This document shows positions 5,433 through 9,954 of a stretch of 9,954 nt of DNA, one piece after another. Made by a program: the position numbers and the translations under genes. A model generated the notes under the pieces. That model was not told where the DNA came from. It saw nothing but the letters and a program-made list of their open reading frames with translations, and made no database searches. The DNA is from UBA5177 sp002413265. GTDB lineage: Bacteria; Chloroflexota; UBA5177. The DNA is taken from positions 1 through 9,954 of the forward strand of contig DAIORV010000083.1 of NCBI GenBank assembly GCA_036752825.1. The letters run 5' to 3'. How positions within the stretch are numbered: the stretch's first letter is position 1; the number at the start of each line of letters is the position of its first letter.

Positions 5433-7930
5433 CAGCTCTCGGCTTCTGCCGTCGTTAGCTCCGGCGTAGAAGCAACTTCCGGTCTGAGCTCGATGTTCTC
5501 TCCGACTCTTTCGACGATCACCTTGCAACCGGGGTAAAACTTTCCGAGCAGCATGCCTTCGGCGAGAGGATCCTCAATGAGGTTTTGTATGGTGCGCCGT
5601 AACGGTCGTGCTCCATACGACGGATCGAAGCCCTTCTCGACAAGTAGATCCTTCGCGTCAATGGTCACCTCGAGCTCGATTTGCTGCTCCACTAGCTGGG
5701 TTTCCACCCGCGCCATGAGCAGGTCACAGATCTGGTAGACCTCGTCGTGCGTCAGCGAGCGGAAGACGATAGTCGCGTCGATCCGGTTCAAGAACTCGGG
5801 CTTGAACGTGTTCTTCAGGTCGTTCATGATCCGTTTGATCATGTCTTCGTGCTGATGCTCACGTTCCTTCTCTTCGTCGCCGGCGGCGCGCCGCACATTG
5901 AACCCCAGCCTTGCCTCCTGGTTAAGAAGGCCGGCTCCCACATTCGATGTCATGATGATGATCGTGTTGCGGAAGTCCACTGCTCTTCCCTTGGCGTCCG
6001 TTAGCCGCCCATCCTCCAGAATCTGCAGCAGGATGTTGAACACCTCAGGATGGGCCTTCTCAATCTCGTCGAGAAGAATGACCGAGTACGATTTGCGGCG
6101 GACGGCTTCCGTGAGCTGACCGCCCTCCTCGTAACCGACGTACCCGGGAGGAGCGCCGACGAGTCGAGCAACCGAATGGCGCTCCATAAACTCCGACATG
6201 TCGATCTTGATGAGAGCCTCTTCGCTGCCGAACATGAACTCGGCGAGCGCCTTAGCCAGCTCCGTTTTCCCGACTCCTGTTGGTCCCAGGAAGATGAAGC
6301 TGCCGATTGGCCGGCGAGGGTCCTTCAGGCCGGTGCGTGCCCGCCGGACGGCGCTCGCTATGGTATCGATTGCCTCGTTTTGACCGATGACGCGCTTGTG
6401 GAGAGCCGCTTCCATTTCGAGCAAACGCGCCGACTCTTCCTGAGCGATCCTCATCACCGGTATCCCGGTCCACATGGCGACGATCTGTGCAACATCTTCC
6501 TCGTTCACCTCGAGCTGCTCCGTCGTCTGCTGGCTGTGCCATCCGTGTTCTAGCTCCGTTATGCGGTCGCGTAACTTCTGCTCGTTATCACGGAACTGTG
6601 CAGCTTGCTCGTATTGTTGCTGCTGGATTGCGCTGTCTTTCTTGTCCTGAATGGCTTCCAGCTCGCGCATGGCATCCTTGAGGTTCTGAGGAGCCACAGC
6701 CTTTCTCATGCGAACCCGCGATGATGCTTCGTCGATCAAATCGAGTGCCTTGTCTGGCATGAAGCGATCCGTGATGTACCGCTCCGCCATCTCTGCTGCC
6801 GCCTTGAGGGCCTTGTCCGTAATCTTGAGTCGATGGTGTTCCTCAAACCGCTCGCGCACGCCACTTAGGATCTCGATGGTCTCCTCGACCGTGGACTCAC
6901 GTACGGTGATTGGCTGGAAGCGACGCTCTAGTGCAGCGTCTCGCTCGATGTACTTCCGGTACTCGTCAAGCGTCGTGGCTCCAATAGTCTGTATCTCGCC
7001 CCTCGAAAGGGCCGGTTTGAGGATATTTGCAGCGTCCACTGCACCCTCAGCCGCGCCCGCCCCCACGATGGTGTGCAGCTCGTCGATAAACAAGATGCAG
7101 TCGCCCGAGCCACGGATCTCTTCGATGATTTTCTTGAGGCGCTCTTCGAACTCTCCACGGTATTTGGTTCCTGCAACCAACGAGCCGATGTCGAGAGTGA
7201 GAACGCGCTTCCCAAGCAGATTCTCAGGCACTTCGCCGCCAATGATCTTCTGAGCAAGCCCCTCCACGATGGCCGTCTTGCCGACGCCCGGCTCGCCAAT
7301 CAGAGCCGGATTATTCTTCCTGCGCCTGGACAGGACCTGCAACACACGTTCGATTTCATCGTCACGGCCAACTATCGGGTCGAGCTGTCCACCACGCGCC
7401 TGCGCAGTTAGATCGATGCCGAGCTGATCGATCGTGGGCGTCTTGCTCGAGCGGCGATCTCCGTGGTGCGGGTTGGACCCCGTCTGGGTCAGAACTTTGA
7501 TAACCTCGGAGCGAACCTTCTCGAGGTTCACGCCTAAGCTCTCGAGCACGCCGGCTGCAATGCCCTCGCCCTCGCGAATGAGGCCGAGCAGTAAGTGCTC
7601 TGTCCCGATGTAATGATGACCGAGGCGCCGAGCCTCGTCAACGGCTAGCTCTATCACCTTCTTGGCGCGCGGCGTCAGACCGATATCACCCATCACCTGG
7701 CGCTCGCCACGCCCGATGATGAACTCCACGGCGCTGCGCACCTTGGTGAGCTCGATGCCGAGATTAGACAGCACCTTGGCTGCGACTCCCTCGCCCTCTC
7801 GAACGAGGCCAAGCAACAGGTGCTCGGTACCTATGTAGTTGTGGTTAAAGCGCTGCGCCTCTTCTTGGGCCAGCGTAAGCACCTTGCGCGCACGCTCGGT
7901 GAATCGGTCGAAACTACCGCTCATACTCAT
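5432..7930 (-). CDS. clpC: ATP-dependent Clp protease ATP-binding subunit ClpC
   Basis: An 832-residue class I AAA+ unfoldase that feeds proteins to the ClpP peptidase. Two N-terminal Clp repeats occupy about 8-150. AAA domain 1 has Walker A GEPGVGKT (212-219) and Walker B ILFIDE (279-284). A middle region with a UVR-type coiled coil (about 420-460) separates ClpC from ClpA. AAA domain 2 has Walker A GPTGVGKT (549-556), and the loop tripeptide LGF (675-677) fits ClpP docking and argues against the non-proteolytic ClpB. The tail is short and acidic. The start is the ATG at 7928-7930 (a second ATG is two codons later); no strong Shine-Dalgarno is visible. The 73-bp gap to rpsA shows no clear promoter, terminator or CIRCE/CtsR-type operator, so read-through from rpsA is plausible. 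No ClpP or McsB adaptor gene is nearby. Confidence 0.97.
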   Translation of the reverse strand: MSMSGSFDRFTERARKVLTLAQEEAQRFNHNYIGTEHLLLGLVREGEGVAAKVLSNLGIELTKVRSAVEFIIGRGERQVMGDIGLTPRAKKVIELAVDEARRLGHHYIGTEHLLLGLIREGEGIAAGVLESLGVNLEKVRSEVIKVLTQTGSNPHHGDRRSSKTPTIDQLGIDLTAQARGGQLDPIVGRDDEIERVLQVLSRRRKNNPALIGEPGVGKTAIVEGLAQKIIGGEVPENLLGKRVLTLDIGSLVAGTKYRGEFEERLKKIIEEIRGSGDCILFIDELHTIVGAGAAEGAVDAANILKPALSRGEIQTIGATTLDEYRKYIERDAALERRFQPITVRESTVEETIEILSGVRERFEEHHRLKITDKALKAAAEMAERYITDRFMPDKALDLIDEASSRVRMRKAVAPQNLKDAMRELEAIQDKKDSAIQQQQYEQAAQFRDNEQKLRDRITELEHGWHSQQTTEQLEVNEEDVAQIVAMWTGIPVMRIAQEESARLLEMEAALHKRVIGQNEAIDTIASAVRRARTGLKDPRRPIGSFIFLGPTGVGKTELAKALAEFMFGSEEALIKIDMSEFMERHSVARLVGAPPGYVGYEEGGQLTEAVRRKSYSVILLDEIEKAHPEVFNILLQILEDGRLTDAKGRAVDFRNTIIIMTSNVGAGLLNQEARLGFNVRRAAGDEEKEREHQHEDMIKRIMNDLKNTFKPEFLNRIDATIVFRSLTHDEVYQICDLLMARVETQLVEQQIELEVTIDAKDLLVEKGFDPSYGARPLRRTIQNLIEDPLAEGMLLGKFYPGCKVIVERVGENIELRPEVASTPELTTAEAES
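7529..7837 (-). repeat. Internal duplication encoding the two Clp N-terminal repeats
   Basis: ClpC residues 32-59 and 107-134 are near copies offset by 75 residues (225 nt): the first holds YIGTEHLLLGLVREGEGVAA and the second YIGTEHLLLGLIREGEGIAA. The DNA copies are at 7754-7837 and 7529-7612. This is the normal paired Clp_N repeat of the family, unusually well conserved between its two copies. It is not a mobile repeat. Confidence 0.8.
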
Positions 7931-8003
7931 GATTTAAAAAGTCCGATCGCGATGATTGCACGGTCTATGAGACAGAGCCAGCATGAAGAAGATGGATGCC
8001 GTC

Positions 8004-9668
8004 TTATTTCGAAGCGGTGCCCTCGCGCGCAGCAGAGGCCACCTCTGGCTGCTCGTCTCCCTCATCTGGGCTTGATTCCTCCGCGGAAACCGGGGTGATC
8101 TCCTCGGAAGTAGCGGCCGGCGGCTCGTTTTCGACTGGCGAAGAGTCGGCTGGCTCGGGCTCGGCGGCAGAGCTTGGCTGCTCGTCGGCGGTTTCCTCTT
8201 GGATGGGGCTTGTGGGTGTCGAATCGTTTAATTCATCGTTGTCGGCTTCCTGCACTGCAGGATCTTGCGAAGTGATGGTCTCCGCGACCGGCTCTCCCTC
8301 AGCTTGAGTGCGCTGCTCGGTCGCTCTTTCGAGAGGAAGCTCAGTTTCGGGCCATGCTAGGACATCGGCCTCTGGCGCACCGTCTTGTTCGGCCAGCGCC
8401 TCGATACCATTGTCGGCGAACGGCGATACCTCGTCAGTTTCGCCGAAGCTCTGAATTTCGAGTTGGGTCGAACCTGCTTGCCGGACGCTCAATCCGAGCC
8501 GGCGACGCTCAGTATTGATATGAATTATCTTGACGTCGACGTCTTGACCCTCTTTGACCACCTGTTCGGGATCCTGAACGGCCAGATCCGTGAGCTCAGT
8601 GAGATGGATAAGTCCTTCAAGGCCGTCCTCGACCTTTGCAAATGCACCAAACTTGGCAAGCTTTGTAATCGTTGCCGGCACTACCTGGCCGACGTGGTAG
8701 CGCTCCTCGACTGTCGTCCACGGGTCGGGGAGTGCTCGTTTCAGGCTCAGAGCGATCTTCTTGCTGTCCCGATCGACGCTCAGCACCATCACGTCAACCT
8801 CTTGACCGACGCGAAGGATCTCGCTTGGGTGATTCACTCGGTTGTACGAAAGTTCTGAGACGTGAACGAGACCGTCGGCACCTCCGAGATCCACGAAGGC
8901 TCCGAAGTTGGTAAGGTTGCTGACCACTCCTCGTCGAACTTGGCCCGGCTGCAGTTGGTCGATGAGCTCGTCCTTGCGCAGTGTGCGCTGCTCCTGCACA
9001 GCCGCTCGTTCGGACAGGATCAGCCTATTTCGACTCCGATTGATCTCGATGATCTTTAAAGGTAGGCGGCGCCCGTTCATGCTGGCCAGAGTCTGCGCGA
9101 CCTCCTCGCTCTCGCCTTCCTGACGAGAAACGTTTCGCAAATCCAGGACCTGCGAAACCGGCACAAACCCACGCACACCCTTCACGTCTACGATCAGACC
9201 ACCCTTGTTATGATCCACCACCGGCGCCTCGACGATCGCGCCCCGGTTGTACAGATCTTCGATGTCGCGCCAGGAGCGCTCGAGGTGAGCGCGCCGAAGG
9301 GACAGAACCGCGTGCCCCTCCGAACTCTCGGGCTGGATCACATAGACCAGCGTCTTATCTCCCACCTGAGGAGGCTCCTCATCGAGAGTGTCCGAAAGGA
9401 ACTCACGCTGGGGGATGACGCCTTCGGACTTCAGGCCAATGTCGACCAGGATCTCGTCAGGATCGACGCGAACAACAGTCCCCTCGATGGTTTCGCCCCT
9501 TCGGACGCTCTTGAAGGAATAGTCGTTCTCTGCCAGCAGCTCCTCCATGCCAATTTCGGCTTCATCACCGGCCGCCGCGTCCTGCGGAAGGCGGGGATCT
9601 GCGGGCTGGGGACGTCCGCCATCCTCCCGGGGGTGGATTGCGGCGTCGCCCAAGTTGTCGTGCTCCAT
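8004..9668 (-). CDS. rpsA: 30S ribosomal protein S1 with four S1 domains and a long acidic tail
   Basis: A 554-residue RNA-binding protein of the 30S subunit that helps recruit mRNA. After a 40-residue polar extension come four OB-fold S1 domains at about 55-126, 141-221, 239-312 and 324-397. Domains 3 and 4 carry the best RNA-binding signatures (NFGAFVDLGG...GLVHVSEL and KFGAFAKVEDGLEGLIHLTEL). E. coli S1 has six domains; four-domain forms are common in Gram-positives and related phyla. Residues 398-554 look disordered and are very acidic: about 42 Asp/Glu against 4 Arg/Lys, with many Pro, Ser and Thr. The start is the ATG at 9666-9668, which has AAGGAG 4 nt upstream. M41, nearer the first domain, has no such signal. 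The leader has a promoter and potential stem-loops, so autoregulation is possible. clpC follows after 73 bp on the same strand. Confidence 0.93.
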   Translation of the reverse strand: MEHDNLGDAAIHPREDGGRPQPADPRLPQDAAAGDEAEIGMEELLAENDYSFKSVRRGETIEGTVVRVDPDEILVDIGLKSEGVIPQREFLSDTLDEEPPQVGDKTLVYVIQPESSEGHAVLSLRRAHLERSWRDIEDLYNRGAIVEAPVVDHNKGGLIVDVKGVRGFVPVSQVLDLRNVSRQEGESEEVAQTLASMNGRRLPLKIIEINRSRNRLILSERAAVQEQRTLRKDELIDQLQPGQVRRGVVSNLTNFGAFVDLGGADGLVHVSELSYNRVNHPSEILRVGQEVDVMVLSVDRDSKKIALSLKRALPDPWTTVEERYHVGQVVPATITKLAKFGAFAKVEDGLEGLIHLTELTDLAVQDPEQVVKEGQDVDVKIIHINTERRRLGLSVRQAGSTQLEIQSFGETDEVSPFADNGIEALAEQDGAPEADVLAWPETELPLERATEQRTQAEGEPVAETITSQDPAVQEADNDELNDSTPTSPIQEETADEQPSSAAEPEPADSSPVENEPPAATSEEITPVSAEESSPDEGDEQPEVASAAREGTASK

Positions 9669-9672
9669 GCTT

Positions 9673-9678
9673 CTCCTT
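9673..9678 (-). promoter_or_regulatory. Strong Shine-Dalgarno sequence of rpsA
   Basis: AAGGAG on the minus strand lies 4 nt before the ATG at 9666-9668. It settles the start in favour of the 40-residue N-terminal extension, because M41 has no ribosome-binding sequence. E. coli rpsA, by contrast, lacks a strong Shine-Dalgarno sequence. Confidence 0.85.
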
Positions 9679-9679
9679 C

Positions 9680-9724
9680 AGGACAACTCCTCGCCGAGAA
9701 ACTGCGGCAAAAGAATCAGGTCCT
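9680..9724 (-). promoter_or_regulatory. Potential stem-loop abutting the rpsA ribosome-binding site
   Basis: In the transcript, AGGAC (9720-9724) can pair with GTCCT (9680-9684). This encloses a smaller stem, GCCG/CGGC, with an 8-nt loop. The outer stem ends one base before the Shine-Dalgarno sequence, so its formation could affect ribosome access. The stems are short (5 and 4 bp), and the structure is proposed by eye without energy calculation. Confidence 0.35.
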
Positions 9725-9737
9725 ATATACACCACTG

Positions 9738-9765
9738 GCCCAGGAGATTGCATGAATCCCTGGGC
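9738..9765 (-). promoter_or_regulatory. Stem-loop in the rpsA 5' leader
   Basis: GCCCAGG (9759-9765) pairs perfectly with CCTGGGC (9738-9744) in the transcript. After a single-base bulge, four further pairs close a CATGC loop. It would begin about 8-10 nt from the predicted 5' end. No T-tract follows, so it is not a terminator. A nearby GCCCCAG closer to the 5' end could compete for the same CTGGGC partner. It may be a stabilising 5' hairpin or a control element. Confidence 0.5.
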
Positions 9766-9779
9766 TCTGGGGCATCCAA

Positions 9780-9808
9780 AGTATATCAAAGAACCTACAT
9801 ACAGTAAA
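9780..9808 (-). promoter_or_regulatory. Putative sigma70-type promoter of the rpsA-clpC transcription unit
   Basis: On the minus strand TTTACT (9803-9808; 4 of 6 matches to TTGACA) precedes TATACT (9780-9785; 5 of 6 matches to TATAAT) with an ideal 17-bp spacer. Transcription would start near 9773, giving a leader of about 105 nt before rpsA. It lies in an AT-rich patch of an otherwise GC-rich sequence. It is the only good promoter I found upstream of the rpsA-to-rlmB gene series. Confidence 0.6.
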
Positions 9809-9821
9809 GGATTTAGGCCTT

Positions 9822-9839
9822 CGGTTTTACATAAAACCG
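9822..9839. repeat. Perfect 7-bp inverted repeat upstream of the rpsA promoter
   Basis: CGGTTTT (9822-9828) and AAAACCG (9833-9839) are exact inverse complements around a 4-base centre, ACAT. The site ends 13 bases upstream of the proposed -35 box and is centred about 57 bases before the predicted transcription start, a typical place for an activator operator. Neither strand has a T-tract after it, so a terminator role is unlikely. The binding protein, if any, is unknown. Confidence 0.4.
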
Positions 9840-9898
9840 GGTCGAGGGAGCGGATTTGACAGGCGCAGAAACGGGGTGAAAGTGGCGGGGTTTAGGGG

Positions 9899-9926
9899 TA
9901 AAAAGAGACCGCACTGGCAGCGGCCG
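9899..9926 (-). terminator. Probable intrinsic terminator of an upstream minus-strand unit
   Basis: Read on the minus strand, GGCCGC (9920-9925) pairs with GCGGTC (9907-9912) around a 7-nt loop, and TCTTTTT (9900-9906) follows at once. One pair is G-U on this strand but A-C on the other, which favours the minus direction. It would end a transcript entering from beyond 9954 and insulate the rpsA promoter. Confidence 0.5.
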
Positions 9927-9935
9927 ATCGTCCCA

Positions 9936-9950
9936 CCCCGGTAGACGGGG
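9936..9950. other. Small GC-rich hairpin at the window edge
   Basis: CCCCG (9936-9940) and CGGGG (9946-9950) can form a 5-bp stem around GTAGA. It precedes the probable terminator on the minus strand and could belong to the 3' end of an RNA or coding gene cut by the window edge. Too little is visible to identify that gene. Confidence 0.25.
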
Positions 9951-9954
9951 CAGT

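Noticed and set aside
5433..5528. 32-residue N-terminal extension of RadA from an earlier start.
   Set aside because: It lies inside the clpC 3' end, is rich in Arg and Ser unlike RadA, and the ATG at 5432 gives the family's normal start and length.
7931..8003. Possible CIRCE or CtsR-type heat-shock operator before clpC.
   Set aside because: No long inverted repeat or tandem heptad is present; only a short ATCGCGAT palindrome occurs, which is easily due to chance.
9846..9876. GGATTTGACAGG on the plus strand resembles the 5' region of tmRNA.
   Set aside because: tmRNA normally has TTCGAC where this has TTTGAC, the 5' acceptor does not match well, and no tag frame or 3' tRNA-like end is in view. 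A covariance-model search with the right flank would decide.
9873..9898. Three GGGG runs on the plus strand suggest a G-quadruplex.
   Set aside because: Only three long runs are present and a fourth would need a two-base GG, so a stable quadruplex is not well supported.
1..9954. Search for CRISPR arrays, insertion sequences, toxin-antitoxin pairs or defence genes.
   Set aside because: No regularly spaced repeats, transposase motifs or terminal inverted repeats were seen, and every large frame is accounted for by a housekeeping gene.

Overview
The window reads as a housekeeping stretch of a bacterial chromosome, moderately GC-rich by eye. Apart from a gene fragment at the left edge, everything recognisable lies on the minus strand, so transcription runs from right to left. 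The order rpsA, clpC, radA, PIN-TRAM (YacL type), ispD, ispF, rlmB resembles the clpC-radA-disA-yacL-ispD-ispF-cysS-rlmB neighbourhood of Firmicutes. Here disA, cysS and the ctsR/mcsA/mcsB genes are missing and an S1 gene stands upstream of clpC. With the NarL-type regulator, this best fits Chloroflexota (Dehalococcoidia or SAR202-like). That placement is inference from recalled gene orders and was not tested by search.

Layout from right to left. Bases 9669-9954 are non-coding as far as I can see. They hold a terminator-like hairpin for something beyond the right edge, a perfect inverted repeat, a good sigma70-type promoter and a roughly 105-nt leader that can fold into two stem-loops next to a strong Shine-Dalgarno sequence. 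Then come rpsA (four S1 domains plus a long acidic tail) and, 73 bp further, clpC. From clpC to rlmB the genes are tightly packed: clpC/radA share one base (TGATG), radA and the PIN-TRAM gene are 4 nt apart, and PIN-TRAM/ispD, ispD/ispF and ispF/rlmB each overlap in a GTGA tetranucleotide. A tRNA-Thr(UGU) gene with its own promoter-like sequence follows, then a NarL-family response regulator with no kinase in view. At the left edge the C-terminal end of an unrecognised plus-strand gene converges on the regulator, with a small inverted repeat over the two stop codons.

The genes cover translation (S1, RlmB, tRNA-Thr), protein quality control (ClpC), recombination repair (RadA), two steps of the MEP isoprenoid pathway (IspD, IspF; the IspE step between them is not here) and a membrane-anchored putative nuclease (PIN-TRAM). 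I see no mobile element, CRISPR array, toxin-antitoxin pair or defence cassette, and no convincing undescribed system. The points most worth a second look are the structured rpsA leader and upstream inverted repeat, the acidic S1 tail, the run of GTGA junctions and the rearranged clpC-isp cluster.
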